NCBI GenBank assembly: GCA_964430245.1
Contig: CAYSEW010000005.1
Coordinates: 1 to 64,000, forward strand
Direction of reading: 5' to 3'
Length of the DNA stretch: 64,000 nucleotides
Origin: CAYSEW01 sp964430245
Lineage (GTDB): Bacteria > Bacteroidota > Bacteroidia > Flavobacteriales_D > Parvicellaceae
A program made the position numbers and the translations under genes. The notes under the pieces are model-generated. The model saw only the letters and a list, made by a program, of their open reading frames with translations. It had not been told where the DNA came from and did not search any database. Below are positions 8,448 through 18,108 of the stretch, one piece after another (the first letter of the stretch is position 1; each line of letters opens with the position of its first letter).

Positions 8448-9530
8448 TTATGCCTTTAATAAGGGCTTCCCATCAAATGTAAAGTAGCGGTTCATTAAAT
8501 TCGCTGTCATACAAGAATGTATAGGTAATGTAAAGATAAGATCTCCTATTTTAATGTTATTTATAAATTCATCATTGGCCTTTATGATTCCATGCTCTTG
8601 GGAAAGCTTTGTAATATAAGTAGCTGGCTCGGTAATTGTCCATTCTTGATCATTCAACGAAACTATCCTACCATAATGAGTAGGTTTTTCGGGAAGGGTT
8701 TCTTTGGAAAAATGTACGCCACCACCATAAATAATCACTTTATTTTCCGTTTTATAGACCCCTACTACAGGACAAGCCAGTGCAACAGCAATGTCTTCCA
8801 TTTTACAAGAGCCAATAGTAACTTGAGAAAGATCGTAGAAAACAAAATTCCCAGGACGTATTTCATCGGCCCAGCTAAAATCTTCCATAGTACTGCAGGT
8901 TGGAGTATCTCCAACTGAAAGGGTCAGCTTTGGATAAGCTTTTATAAACTCATCTTTAAGCTTACATAATTTCTTTTTAGATTGTTCATGTACTTTCTTG
9001 ATCTCATCAATGCTCCTACAATCGTAGCTGTGCCCTGCATGGGCTAAAAAACCAGTAAAAGCTGTTCTGTTGCCATTGTCGATGGACTTAATTAATTGCT
9101 GGAACTTATTGATGTCAGCAGCATCTATCCCTGCTCTATGGTATCCAGTATCTACCTTGATCATGATGTTTACATGATTACTAAGATTCTTATTTAAGTA
9201 ATCAGCTGAATCTTTCTGATCTAAAATTAAAGTAAGCTGAATTCTTCCTGCTAATTCATCAATATTTTGGATCTCTAGAAGGTTAACTGGAAATGCTATG
9301 GTAATATCTTTCCATCCATTATTGGCAAAATAGGTGGCCATTTGTACTGAGGATACTGTTATGGAGTTGATACCTTCATCTGCGAACCATTCTCCAATTG
9401 ATGCGGACTGATGTGTTTTAAAATGCGGACGGAAAACAACACTATTTCTTTTTGCCTTAGCAGCCATTTTTCGGATGTTTTTCCGACAAATAGATTCATT
9501 GACAATTAATGTGGGTTGTGTGATTTTCAA
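8448..9530 (-). CDS. D-threonine aldolase / D-serine dehydratase-like PLP enzyme
   Basis: This 360-residue protein belongs to the alanine racemase-like (fold III) PLP family. The PLP lysine is Lys38 in RPHFKTHQ. MIKVDTGYHRAGID and GDTPTCSTM lie in the barrel, and a C-terminal beta domain carries PIHSC, with His338 and Cys340 at the position of the metal ligands of the D-serine dehydratase / D-threonine aldolase group. The likely reaction is cleavage or dehydration of a D-3-hydroxy amino acid; the exact substrate cannot be read from sequence. Its start is 5 bases after the end of the phosphatase gene, so the two are co-transcribed. It is cytosolic with no signal. Confidence 0.85.
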   Translation of the reverse strand: MKITQPTLIVNESICRKNIRKMAAKAKRNSVVFRPHFKTHQSASIGEWFADEGINSITVSSVQMATYFANNGWKDITIAFPVNLLEIQNIDELAGRIQLTLILDQKDSADYLNKNLSNHVNIMIKVDTGYHRAGIDAADINKFQQLIKSIDNGNRTAFTGFLAHAGHSYDCRSIDEIKKVHEQSKKKLCKLKDEFIKAYPKLTLSVGDTPTCSTMEDFSWADEIRPGNFVFYDLSQVTIGSCKMEDIAVALACPVVGVYKTENKVIIYGGGVHFSKETLPEKPTHYGRIVSLNDQEWTITEPATYITKLSQEHGIIKANDEFINNIKIGDLIFTLPIHSCMTANLMNRYFTFDGKPLLKA

Positions 9531-9535
9531 ATTTC

Positions 9536-10927
9536 TTAATTGATCATTAGTCCAAAGATACAGACATCATCTATTTGTTCATAATCTCCTTTCCACTGTT
9601 CAAATTCTTTTTCAATCTCTAACTTTTGTTCAGCAATTAATTTGGTGGAATGTTTTAGTAGTAGATCTTTAAAAGTATTGTATTTGTATTTTTTCTTTTT
9701 AGGACCTCCAAACTGATCAGCAAAACCATCAGAAAAAAGGTATAGCATGTCTCCTTTATTTAACTGAAGTTCCTCACTTGTAAAATGCTGTTTTTTTACA
9801 CTTTTCCCAACACTTAATCTATTGGCTTTAACCTCTTCAAGGTTTCGATCATGATTTCTAACAATATACAATGGATTGTTAGCTCCTGAGAATGTCAGTA
9901 AATTGGTTTTAATATTTAAGGAACATAAAGCTATGTCCATTCCATCTTTTACATCTTCATGCCCCTTGTCAAACTGTTCTATTACAATGTCCTTGGTTTT
10001 ATTTAGAATTTCACAGGGTTTAATAAGATCAAATTCTTTTACAGCTCTGTTTAATGCATTGTTACATACAACACTTACCATAGCTCCAGGAACTCCATGA
10101 CCCGTACAATCAGCTACAGCAAATAAAATAGTATCATCTATTTTTTCGACCCAATAAAAATCCCCAGAGACAATTTCTTTTGGTTTGTAAAAAATGAAAT
10201 AATTTTTCAGGTATTTTGATATTGAGCTGATAGGGGGAAGTATCGCATTTTGTAATCTTTTGGCATAAACAATACTATCTGTTATTGCAATATGTTTTTC
10301 TTCTATGATTTCTTTTTTGTGCTTTAGGTCTTTTCTTGTGATCTCTAGCTTTCTTAATGCTGTATTCTTGATGGTTTCATAAACTGAATTAACTAGTAAT
10401 GTAATCAAGATCAACCCAACATATACCGAGATATAGAAAAAGTCTAAATAGAATTCATCGAAATAAATATCAATGACAATGTTATTTGCCTTTAATAAAC
10501 CATAGGTAATAACTACAGCACTACATATAAAAACCCAAATCCACACAATGATTTTACTTACAAGTAATGATGCTGTCATTGGAACAAGTACCAGCCAAGG
10601 TGTTACTGCAGAATCAATACCTCCAGAAAAATAGGAACATGTAAATATGGACATAAAGCAAAAACATACATATAGATTTGAAATAATACTAAGGCGTATT
10701 TTAGTTTTAAATAAAAGTACTAATATGAGAAACAGGAGAGTTGATGCAGACATCATGTAAATTCCAGGTGTAAATCCTATTAGAATACTTACAACAACAT
10801 ATAAAAATGAAAATATGCATGTAATAATGCAAGCAGTAAATGCAAATTTTACCTGCTGCTGATAATCATCATCCTCATTACTAAAATAACCTTTAGTGAA
10901 GTTGTTTATGAGACTGGACCATATCAT
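9536..10927 (-). CDS. membrane SpoIIE-family (PP2C-like) serine phosphatase
   Basis: About six membrane helices fill residues 25-195 (for example YVVVSILIGFTPGIYMM and WIWVFICSAVVITYGL). A helical linker with ITDSIVYAKRLQNAILP leads into a SpoIIE/PPM phosphatase domain at about 230-463. The domain has metal-site motifs SGDFYWVE, VADCTGHGVPGAM, DGMDIAL, FSDGFADQFGG and QIDDVCI. These domains dephosphorylate Ser/Thr on partner proteins, often anti-sigma-antagonist or SiaC-type switches. The start overlaps the stop of the oxidoreductase gene in an ATGA (10924-10927), which implies translational coupling. It is the first of three such phosphatases in the window. Confidence 0.92.
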   Translation of the reverse strand: MIWSSLINNFTKGYFSNEDDDYQQQVKFAFTACIITCIFSFLYVVVSILIGFTPGIYMMSASTLLFLILVLLFKTKIRLSIISNLYVCFCFMSIFTCSYFSGGIDSAVTPWLVLVPMTASLLVSKIIVWIWVFICSAVVITYGLLKANNIVIDIYFDEFYLDFFYISVYVGLILITLLVNSVYETIKNTALRKLEITRKDLKHKKEIIEEKHIAITDSIVYAKRLQNAILPPISSISKYLKNYFIFYKPKEIVSGDFYWVEKIDDTILFAVADCTGHGVPGAMVSVVCNNALNRAVKEFDLIKPCEILNKTKDIVIEQFDKGHEDVKDGMDIALCSLNIKTNLLTFSGANNPLYIVRNHDRNLEEVKANRLSVGKSVKKQHFTSEELQLNKGDMLYLFSDGFADQFGGPKKKKYKYNTFKDLLLKHSTKLIAEQKLEIEKEFEQWKGDYEQIDDVCIFGLMIN

Positions 10928-12723
10928 TTTCTAAAAGGTTTAATTAATTTTTTTGTCAATTTTAACATTTTAACAGATAATTTAACCCAAAATGGAATCT
11001 CTTTTTGCCAAGGTAATCCTTTGGCATAATTCTTTTTGTCTTTTTTTCTGAGAAGACTCAACAACATTGGTTCATGGAGGTCCCAAATTTTACATAAAGG
11101 GGCCTTGATTTTAGATTTTGTAATAATACAGTTTACAGCTCTTCTTGCCGCTTCATTGGCACCTTCCATTGTAGCTAAATCTGTATTGGTCCTTACATAA
11201 TCAGAAGCAAGAAATAAATTCCCTACACCTGTAAATGCCTCAGGCCTTAGTACCCAAGTGTTTACTCGATTAACCAATAAGGGTTCTTGATTAATGGTTT
11301 GAAAACATTCTTGAATATCATTCACATAACCTGCCCAGTCTGGCTCTAATTTTTGATTGAGGTTTATTTCATCATATGAAATAGATTGTAATTTTAGTTT
11401 TGGTACACGTTCAATTTTAATATCCCTATCTAAATAGGAGTTGATGATCATGCTTTCTTCTAAGATGACTTTTCCCTCAGTGTTTATGCTTTTACATAGC
11501 TGTTCCCAGGTTTCTTTTTTTATTTCATCTATAGAGCATTCGCTGGCTTTTTTCCCATTTAATCCATTAGTGAACCAATCTGAAATATCAACAGAAAGAA
11601 TTTCCCTTACTTTTCCATTGCCATAACAGCTAAGATCAATGTCTTTCCAGTATTGTTGTTGTGAAATTGAAGTGAGTGCCCATTGAGTATCTGCATGGAT
11701 AATGTGGCCTTTGTTAATTGGAGTCTTTTTGTTTAGATAGAATTGGATTCCATTCATCCAATTAATAGAAGTGCTTAATTGCTGAATGTTTTTAAAGGTT
11801 TTGTCTGCTTTAAGCATGTCTTTATCCAGTAATTCAACAAACCTTTCGACAGGAACTGCAGAGATGTAATAATCTGCGGTTAACTCTTTATTAGCGCCAT
11901 TTTGTTCTATTATAACTGAATGAATATTGTCATTTTTTAGATTAAATTTTTTGACAGTAGTGTCGAAATAATAATTCACTCCTTTATTTCTTAGATAATC
12001 TAGCCAAGGGTCTATCCATACATCATTAGTAGGGCCATTTAAAAGCCGATCTGTGGCATCTCCTTTAAATGGATCTAACGTATCAAAAAGAAGCTGTAAG
12101 AAAATATCTCCAACAGTTTTTGTGCTTACAGATTCTGCTTTAGCAGCGACTAATGAACGTGTTAGCCCCAACACAAATAATTTTCTATAGGCATCAGTTC
12201 TTTCTGGATTATCTGCATCTAAGTATTCCCACCAACCGATCTTCTCATATACTTCTTTTCTTCTTTCATAGCTAGAAGTCATTAGCTGCCAGATTCTTTC
12301 GGCAAAGAATTCAATATCGTCTTCAGAAAGCCCAGTGTCTTTACCTGAAATTCCTTCAATAGCCACCTTTAGGTCTTTTTTTGAAGTAGGAAATTGATTC
12401 AATGCTACGATAGGCGGTTTGTCGTATCTTGTAATCATTACAGAATAAGCTGTTTCTAGATTACCTAATACACTTTTGTTTTTATAAGGAATCCTTGACA
12501 TGGTGTCAGTAATGTGCTTATAAAAACCTGGAAAAAAACGAAATCCGTGTTCGCCAGGTAAAGGTTTTCTGCCATCTTCAGCAGAATCTGGAACGGGTAT
12601 ACTTCTGGCTTTGCCTCCTGCTATTGATTTTTTTTCGTAGACATCTACTTCAAATCCTCTTTCAATCAATTCATGAGCTGCACTTAAGCCACCTATACCA
12701 CCTCCTAGAATTATGACTTTCAT
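10924..12723 (-). CDS. FAD-dependent amine-oxidase/phytoene-desaturase-like oxidoreductase
   Basis: The N terminus MKVIILGGGIGGLSAAHEL is the FAD-binding Rossmann motif, followed by an acidic strand end (VDVYEKKSIAGGKARS) and GEHGFRFFPGFYKHI. A C-terminal FAD contact (LFLASDYVRTNTDLATMEGA) completes the phytoene-desaturase/amine-oxidase pattern. The length of 599 is long for the family; the extra residues lie mostly in the substrate domain and a basic C-terminal tail. There is no signal peptide. The substrate could be a carotenoid, squalene derivative or other lipid, but no carotenoid genes are adjacent. It heads the operon with the SpoIIE phosphatase and the D-threonine-aldolase-like gene. 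Confidence 0.85.
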   Translation of the reverse strand: MKVIILGGGIGGLSAAHELIERGFEVDVYEKKSIAGGKARSIPVPDSAEDGRKPLPGEHGFRFFPGFYKHITDTMSRIPYKNKSVLGNLETAYSVMITRYDKPPIVALNQFPTSKKDLKVAIEGISGKDTGLSEDDIEFFAERIWQLMTSSYERRKEVYEKIGWWEYLDADNPERTDAYRKLFVLGLTRSLVAAKAESVSTKTVGDIFLQLLFDTLDPFKGDATDRLLNGPTNDVWIDPWLDYLRNKGVNYYFDTTVKKFNLKNDNIHSVIIEQNGANKELTADYYISAVPVERFVELLDKDMLKADKTFKNIQQLSTSINWMNGIQFYLNKKTPINKGHIIHADTQWALTSISQQQYWKDIDLSCYGNGKVREILSVDISDWFTNGLNGKKASECSIDEIKKETWEQLCKSINTEGKVILEESMIINSYLDRDIKIERVPKLKLQSISYDEINLNQKLEPDWAGYVNDIQECFQTINQEPLLVNRVNTWVLRPEAFTGVGNLFLASDYVRTNTDLATMEGANEAARRAVNCIITKSKIKAPLCKIWDLHEPMLLSLLRKKDKKNYAKGLPWQKEIPFWVKLSVKMLKLTKKLIKPFRK

Positions 12724-12868
12724 ATAGGGTAATTTTAGAGGTCAGTTATTGGTTTAAGCGTATAAATGTAGAGTTTATTTGAAATGATTTATGGTTCAGA
12801 TTTTTTTTTGAATGTAAAGTGTTTTGAATCAGAGAATTATAGGCTAAAAAAAATAGCATCTATATTAG

Positions 12869-13732
12869 TTAATCGCATATCTCACTGGGTCCAATAGTGA
12901 ATTTTTTACCATCGGCATAGATAAAACCGTTGTCGTATTCTATTGGATAATACTGTAAGGATCCATCGTTAAAAATGAGCTTTATGGCATGAACATGCCC
13001 CGACCAATAGGGTAACCATTCTCCTTCACTTTGTTCATTATCACTACCGACATCTCCATCTAAACCTGTTCCACTCATGGAGCTATATGAACGATGATTA
13101 GAAACAAAGTGTCCATTGCTACAAAAGTTCATTTTTATGGTTGTGCTGGAGCTAGCACTTACGTAATATTCACCGCCACTTGTGCTGGTGGAATAGGAGT
13201 CTCTATACATTAATTGCTTCCCGCTTAATTTAGCATTCCATTCTTCTGTGTTTTCTGGAGTAGTGTAGGAGATGCTGGAAAGCATTTTTTTAATCAGTGT
13301 TGTATATTGAGCATTGTGGTCTTTAAGAGCAACTATGCTCATGATGGTAACACCTCTACAATATTTAGCATTAGCTATTTTACCGCATAGATCTGCTTTT
13401 ATCGCCTGACCTTCTGCAGTTCCAGAATAGGTAGTGTAGATAATGTTGTTTTCAATTTTAGTAGCAGATTCATCAGTAAAAATACTAAAGGACTCTTCAT
13501 TTGCACCTTGTAATACTTCTTGTTTAAGGTCTTTTATGTTGGTGTATGCATGTTCACTAATTACTAATATTCCTGGAGTTGTTGCGTGTCCTAAAAGGAC
13601 ATTTCCAAAATCATCTTGCATTACCTGCCAGCCATTAAGATCCAATTGAATAGGAATGCCTGCTAGCTTAGTTTGAGCAATAAAAAAATGAGTACAGAGC
13701 AACAAAAAGAGTAAAACGAAGGTCTTTTTCAT
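12869..13732 (-). CDS. secreted protein of unknown function, 287 aa
   Basis: A signal peptide (MKKTFVLLFLLLCTHFFIA, cut before QTKLAG) is followed by two visible parts. The first, about 20-150, alternates short strands and a helix (DLKQEVLQGANEES). The second, about 170-287, is rich in Ser, Gly and Tyr (SSSTTIKMNFCSNGHFVSN, then WSGHVHAIKLIFNDGSLQY) and looks like a small beta domain of the type that reports on sample colour or binding in other secreted proteins. Cys residues at the C terminus and mid-chain may pair. I do not recognise the family. It is divergent from the T9SS protein at 13843. A near-match CAAAGATG lies about 30 bases upstream, one base off the Bacteroidota -7 consensus. Confidence 0.7.
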   Translation of the reverse strand: MKKTFVLLFLLLCTHFFIAQTKLAGIPIQLDLNGWQVMQDDFGNVLLGHATTPGILVISEHAYTNIKDLKQEVLQGANEESFSIFTDESATKIENNIIYTTYSGTAEGQAIKADLCGKIANAKYCRGVTIMSIVALKDHNAQYTTLIKKMLSSISYTTPENTEEWNAKLSGKQLMYRDSYSTSTSGGEYYVSASSSTTIKMNFCSNGHFVSNHRSYSSMSGTGLDGDVGSDNEQSEGEWLPYWSGHVHAIKLIFNDGSLQYYPIEYDNGFIYADGKKFTIGPSEICD

Positions 13733-13842
13733 AGAGATCGAATGAAATTCTTATTTGCAAAGATGAGTAAAATAAATGTTTTACAGAAGTCAATTTATCA
13801 AAATATGCTTCGATTGAGTAATAATTTGTAAATTTATGATCT

Positions 13843-14505
13843 ATGAAAAAATGGTTGGTCATACTATTTTGTTACGTTGGAACTGTTCAAGCTCAGGTAT
13901 TTCAATATCAGAATCTATCTGATACCATTGTAAGTGGAATTACAGGAGATGAGCTGATCATAGATTGTAACATGATCAATAATAGTGCATCTAATATATT
14001 TGTGGAGATATTTAGATTGGAAAACAACCTTCCTGCAGGTTGGGATATGTATTTCTGTGCAGATATATGCTATGGTCCAAGTGATGATTATGGAGTAGGT
14101 CAGGTACTAGCTGGTTCTCAGCAATCATTGTCACTTCATTTTTTGACCGGAGGAACAACTGCTGCTCAAGGAAATGTACTTTTAAAGGTGAGAAATTATG
14201 CAGATTCTTCAGAGGTATATACTTATAGATATTATGCCGAAACTACTTTGTCTGAAATTGAACATTCATCAGCTGGTTTAGCTTTTTATCCAAACCCTTG
14301 TAATGATCTCATTAATATTGAAAATACAAATAATCAACAACCAGTTCTTGTAGAGATCTATGACCTTAGAGGAACTTTACTTCAAAAAGAATGGATAACC
14401 AATGATCTTGGCGCGATTGGTGTCAATGGACTAGCAGCTGGGCAATATTTGATCAAGATGATCAATGGTCGAAATGTGATTTTCGACAAGCTTATTAAGT
14501 ACTAG
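13843..14505 (+). CDS. small T9SS-sorted secreted protein
   Basis: The chain has a signal peptide (MKKWLVILFCYVGTVQA), a roughly 115-residue immunoglobulin-like beta domain (about 20-135), and a type-A T9SS C-terminal sorting domain starting LAFYPNPCNDLINIEN with EIYDLRGTLL and GLAAGQYLIKM. The beta domain, with GWDMYFCADICYGPSDDY and a Cys pair, resembles bacterial Ig-like domains that report on missing or extra mass of other proteins only by fold, not by sequence. The cargo is expected on the cell surface or in the medium. It is monocistronic between a divergent gene and a separate lipoprotein-like gene. Function unknown. Confidence 0.8.
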   Translation: MKKWLVILFCYVGTVQAQVFQYQNLSDTIVSGITGDELIIDCNMINNSASNIFVEIFRLENNLPAGWDMYFCADICYGPSDDYGVGQVLAGSQQSLSLHFLTGGTTAAQGNVLLKVRNYADSSEVYTYRYYAETTLSEIEHSSAGLAFYPNPCNDLINIENTNNQQPVLVEIYDLRGTLLQKEWITNDLGAIGVNGLAAGQYLIKMINGRNVIFDKLIKY

Positions 14506-14606
14506 TAATATCTCTGTTGAGTTGTTTAAGAACATCCAGTTTAAAATTTAATTATGGGGAAATCTAAATGTGTTAATAATACTCGATTTATATTTAAAAT
14601 AAATCT

Positions 14607-15191
14607 ATGAATATTTACTATATATTATCAGTTGTATTCATCTTTTGTTGTTGTTATCACGATACTGATCAAAATGAAATAGGTATAGCGGTTGAGACCA
14701 ATAAAGTCCAAGAAGAAATTGATGCTGCTGTAGCTTTGAGAATTATAGATACAATAAATGAAGCGTATGTTAAATTAGAAAATGAATGGGTTATATTATA
14801 CGATGGTGACGATGATAAAGTAATAAACATGGTAGCTATTGGAAATGAATATGCACACATCTTAAGTGATTGGAATCATTATAATGATAACCTGGCAGAT
14901 ACAGTTGAAATTGTTCTTTACCCTCATTGTGGTGAAGAAGGAAGTGAGGATTGGAAAGTTCCCACATTTAAAGTATATGATAAAAAGGGTTTAAAGGAGG
15001 TGAGAGACATTAACCCAAATTATAGAATACTACAAGTGGTGATTGCTGATATTAAAGAGAACACATTGCACTTAGAATTGGCAGATCCTATGGATTGGGG
15101 GCACAGTGCACTTTATCCTTCGTTTATGGAGTTCGAAGAGGTTGATGATCAGCTTCGTTTGAAAAAAATACAATTTGAGGATGGATGCTAA
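14607..15191 (+). CDS. probable lipoprotein, unknown function
   Basis: The N terminus MNIYYILSVVFIFCCCYHD is short and hydrophobic and ends in three consecutive Cys, so one of them is probably the lipidated residue. The lipobox is imperfect, with no Ala/Gly/Ser just before the first Cys. The mature part is acidic (ENEWVILYDGDDDKVINM) with a GEEGSEDWKVPTF segment and probable beta structure, and has no repeats. I do not recognise a family. The stop is four bases from the stop of the convergent barrel gene, so there is no room for a separate terminator. Periplasmic or outer-membrane location is inferred. Confidence 0.6.
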   Translation: MNIYYILSVVFIFCCCYHDTDQNEIGIAVETNKVQEEIDAAVALRIIDTINEAYVKLENEWVILYDGDDDKVINMVAIGNEYAHILSDWNHYNDNLADTVEIVLYPHCGEEGSEDWKVPTFKVYDKKGLKEVRDINPNYRILQVVIADIKENTLHLELADPMDWGHSALYPSFMEFEEVDDQLRLKKIQFEDGC

Positions 15192-15195
15192 GAAA

Positions 15196-16359
15196 TTAGT
15201 AGCTATACATCAGCCTTAAATACATCCCTGTACCTAACCCATTAAATGATTTGCTTCCGCCAAACGCAGATTGTCCTACAAGCATTAATTCCCAGCTTTC
15301 ATTCATAGTGTAGGAGATGGACGGCATTGTTAGTAATACATTAAGTCCTTGCATATAAAATGCTGAAAAAGAGGTCATTAAATTAGGGTTAATAGCGCCT
15401 GAAAATTGTGCAAAATAAGTTAATTTAGAAGGCATTAAATTTTTGGCAGAAATGGTGCCAATGAATGTTTGAAATGGATTTCCGGTACTTGAAAGATCAC
15501 TGCCGGCACTATTGAAAAGGATAGAAGTATTGACATATAAACCACTTTTAAAAGAATAATCAAAAGTTAATGAAGTACTCAATACTCCAATGGTATCAGC
15601 CAAGCCATCTTTTGGATGAAAATAGGTGGCCTCTCCCTTTAATCCAGCATTTTTTAAATTACCTGCCCATCCTGCACCTATAGCAAGGTCTTTATAATAG
15701 TTACCTGCTAACAGCTGAAAATCATATTCCCATTTATTGAATTTCCACATTCCTGCAGCTATCGTACTGTCCAGTCCATTTCCTGGTTGATAAGCCATTT
15801 CTATGCTGGATAATCCTCCTGGAAAATACTGTACACGTAGGGCATCTGCACCTGGTCTTTCCTGATAATCGAAATCGATTAAGCTATAAGCATTGAATAG
15901 GTCGTTAGGGTTCCATGCAAGGTTAACCCCCCAGTTGATTCGTTGTCTACCTAATCTAATTTCCCATTTATCGGAGATATATTTAAAATAGGCACGATCG
16001 AAAATGGTATGCATGACAACAGCATCCTGATCTACAGGTACGAAAGATAGATCCATTTGTCCCATATCCTCATCGAGCATCATGCCAAGATAGGGATTGA
16101 TGCGGGTAGCTTCTCCATAGAAAATTCTATTACGCATTTCTATTACTGCTGTGAAATTATCTGATATAAAAGCTTTAAAATTGATTCGGTTATGAATAAG
16201 GTTGTCTGTTACAACACTATCCAGACTTGCAAAGGAAGAGGTGTTCATGTATTTAACATATCCACTTACTGAAAAATAATCTTTTAACTTTTTTTCTTCC
16301 TGTCCAGAAACAAATAGAGTAGAGGTAATAACAAAAAAGAATATAACAAAACCTCTCAT
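15196..16359 (-). CDS. outer-membrane beta-barrel protein of the LolA/FtsX operon
   Basis: A signal peptide (MRGFVIFFFVITSTLFVSG) precedes about 365 residues of alternating strands with Gly/aromatic girdles, ending LGTGMYLRLMYSY, with a terminal Tyr as expected of a barrel's last strand. Internal landmarks are FKYISDKWEIRLGRQRINWG and AWNPNDLFNAYSLIDFD, a pattern seen in porin-like proteins next to FtsX/LolA gene sets. No substrate can be named. It begins four bases after the ATPase gene stop, and is the last gene of the five-gene transcript from 19942. The context suggests it is the outer-membrane partner of the ABC system. Confidence 0.75.
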   Translation of the reverse strand: MRGFVIFFFVITSTLFVSGQEEKKLKDYFSVSGYVKYMNTSSFASLDSVVTDNLIHNRINFKAFISDNFTAVIEMRNRIFYGEATRINPYLGMMLDEDMGQMDLSFVPVDQDAVVMHTIFDRAYFKYISDKWEIRLGRQRINWGVNLAWNPNDLFNAYSLIDFDYQERPGADALRVQYFPGGLSSIEMAYQPGNGLDSTIAAGMWKFNKWEYDFQLLAGNYYKDLAIGAGWAGNLKNAGLKGEATYFHPKDGLADTIGVLSTSLTFDYSFKSGLYVNTSILFNSAGSDLSSTGNPFQTFIGTISAKNLMPSKLTYFAQFSGAINPNLMTSFSAFYMQGLNVLLTMPSISYTMNESWELMLVGQSAFGGSKSFNGLGTGMYLRLMYSY

Positions 16360-16362
16360 GAT

Positions 16363-16881
16363 CTAATGAGTAATATCACTTAATACCTTGCCGTCTTCTA
16401 AAGTAATGATTCGCTTAGCTCTATCAATTACNNNNNNNNNNNNNNNNNNNNNNNNNNNNNNNNNNNNNNNNNNNNNNNNNNNNNNNNNNNNNNNNNNNNN
16501 NNNNNNNNNNNNNNNNNNNNNNNNNNNNNNNGGAGAGTTACCTTGCATGAGCATGATAAATTCTACATTTTCTTTGGCAGTCAAAACAGGTATTAGGTTA
16601 TAGGCCTGAAAAACAAACCCAATGTTCCTTAACCTGAAATCGATGAGCTGATTGGATTTTAATTCAGTAATGTCGGTGTCATGAATAATCACTTTGCCTG
16701 ATGTAGGAGTGTCCAATCCACCAATAGCATTCAAAAAGGTAGTTTTACCAGAACCTGAAGGTCCGACAATAGCTGTGAATTCACCCTGTTTAAAATTGAT
16801 AGAAACATCATTGAGTGCTTTTACTTCAATTTCTCCTTGCTGATAGATCTTGAACAGGTTATTGGTTTCAATTACATTCAT
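16363..16881 (-). CDS. ABC transporter ATP-binding protein, LolD/MacB type (interrupted by gap)
   Basis: The visible N-terminal part has the Walker A GPSGSGKTT at 40-48 and a Q-loop Gln92 in FVFQAYNLIP, within the LolD/MacB/FtsE-like pattern (GGLDTPTSGKVIIHDTDI). The 100-N gap covers the stretch where the LSGGQ signature, Walker B and switch His should be. After it only the last 22 residues (RAKRIITLEDGKV) remain. A full family member is about 220-230 residues, so about 55 more codons than the Ns allow are missing. It powers the two FtsX-type permeases directly upstream, whose genes end nine bases before its start. Confidence 0.92.
   Translation of the reverse strand: MNVIETNNLFKIYQQGEIEVKALNDVSINFKQGEFTAIVGPSGSGKTTFLNAIGGLDTPTSGKVIIHDTDITELKSNQLIDFRLRNIGFVFQAYNLIPVLTAKENVEFIMLMQGNSXXXXXXXXXXXXXXXXXXXXXXXXXXXXXXXXXXVIDRAKRIITLEDGKVLSDITH
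16432..16531. other. assembly gap, 100 N, inside ABC ATPase
   Basis: Exactly 100 N. The gap hides the signature, Walker B and H-loop of the ATPase. The family length suggests about 250 or more true bases. Confidence 0.95.
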
Positions 16882-16889
16882 AATTCAAT

Positions 16890-18107
16890 TTATAATGACC
16901 TTACTGCTTCTGCAGGGTCTAGTTTTAGTGCTCGTCTGGCTGGTAATAAAGATGATATAAAGGCAACGAACAATGTTAAAATACTAATGTTTACATATAG
17001 ATTAGAAGGGAGGTAGGTATAGACGATAGCGCCTACTCCGAAATTCTCTAGTCCTTTTCCAACAATCGATAGATCAATGCCATGCTCACCAAAGTAAGAG
17101 ATGATCCAATAAGACAATGCTATACCAACAGGAGTAGCGATCATGCTAATGAAAATGGTTTCAAATAAGATCATTAAAAATATTTTTAGCTTATTCATTC
17201 CTACGGACATTAGCATTCCTAATTCTCTTTTTCTTTCTAGCACCGCCATAAGCATGGTGTTGATCACGCCAAAAGACAATGCCAATAATATGATACCCAT
17301 GAATATGTAGATAAAAGTGCTCATCATTTCATCTGCATAACCAAGCTCAGGTGCAATTTCACTCCAAGTTTCGATCTTATCTTCAGGAAATTCTTTTTCT
17401 AGCTGATCTTTTAGCGGAGCTGCATCATCTATAGTATGACACAAAATGGCTATTTCATGAGCAACATTAGCATGTATAGCTTTACTAATATCTTCACGTT
17501 TCATAAAAATATTGGCTTCATCAAAAATGGAGCTGGCAGTCTTATAAATACCCTCAACCTTAAGCTTGAGCTTTTGTTGGTCTCCGTTTTCATCTACAAA
17601 AGTAAGGTATAGCTTCTTTTTGATGTCCAGCTCTAATTTGTCGGCCAGCGTCTGCCCAATGACAACAGGCTTACTCTTAATCTCTGTAAAATAAGTTCCT
17701 TTAACCAAGTTTTTAGCAATCGTAGTGATGTGCTTTTCATCTTCAGGATCAATCCCAATTACATGAAGTCCCCTTGATCCATGAGCAGTTGTTCCCATTC
17801 CAGCTATAATCGTTCTAAGGGAATATGCTTTTACTTTTGAGTTGTTTTGTAATCCTTTAATAAGTTTGTTGGGGTATGGTATCGTATCCTTTATGTTGTA
17901 GTTTTCTAAGAAATTAGGATGGTGGATCTGTACATGAGAGAGATAGGATTTTACAGCACTATCCATTCTCTGTTCGTTCAGGCCAAGCGTTAATGCCATG
18001 GTAAAAAAACCTGCCCACAAGCCCAATACTATTGAAAGGATTACTGTAAGGCTACGGAGCTTATTTCTCCATACATTTCTCCATGCTATTTTAATGAGGG
18101 TTTTCAT
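16890..18107 (-). CDS. FtsX/LolE-like ABC transporter permease
   Basis: This is a 405-residue permease with the MacB/LolC/FtsX topology: one N-terminal helix (LRSLTVILSIVLGLWAGFFTM) after the IAWRNVWRNK entry motif, a large periplasmic domain of about 50-265, then three helices at about 275-300, 320-350 and 370-400. MAVLERKRELGMLMSVGM is the cytoplasmic coupling helix that contacts the ATPase. The tail SSLLPARRALKLDPAEAVRSL is typical. It lies one base after the gene of a paralogous permease, so the pair forms a heterodimer like LolC/LolE. The role is probably extraction of a lipid or lipoprotein from the inner membrane. Confidence 0.93.
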   Translation of the reverse strand: MKTLIKIAWRNVWRNKLRSLTVILSIVLGLWAGFFTMALTLGLNEQRMDSAVKSYLSHVQIHHPNFLENYNIKDTIPYPNKLIKGLQNNSKVKAYSLRTIIAGMGTTAHGSRGLHVIGIDPEDEKHITTIAKNLVKGTYFTEIKSKPVVIGQTLADKLELDIKKKLYLTFVDENGDQQKLKLKVEGIYKTASSIFDEANIFMKREDISKAIHANVAHEIAILCHTIDDAAPLKDQLEKEFPEDKIETWSEIAPELGYADEMMSTFIYIFMGIILLALSFGVINTMLMAVLERKRELGMLMSVGMNKLKIFLMILFETIFISMIATPVGIALSYWIISYFGEHGIDLSIVGKGLENFGVGAIVYTYLPSNLYVNISILTLFVAFISSLLPARRALKLDPAEAVRSL

Positions 18108-18108
18108 G

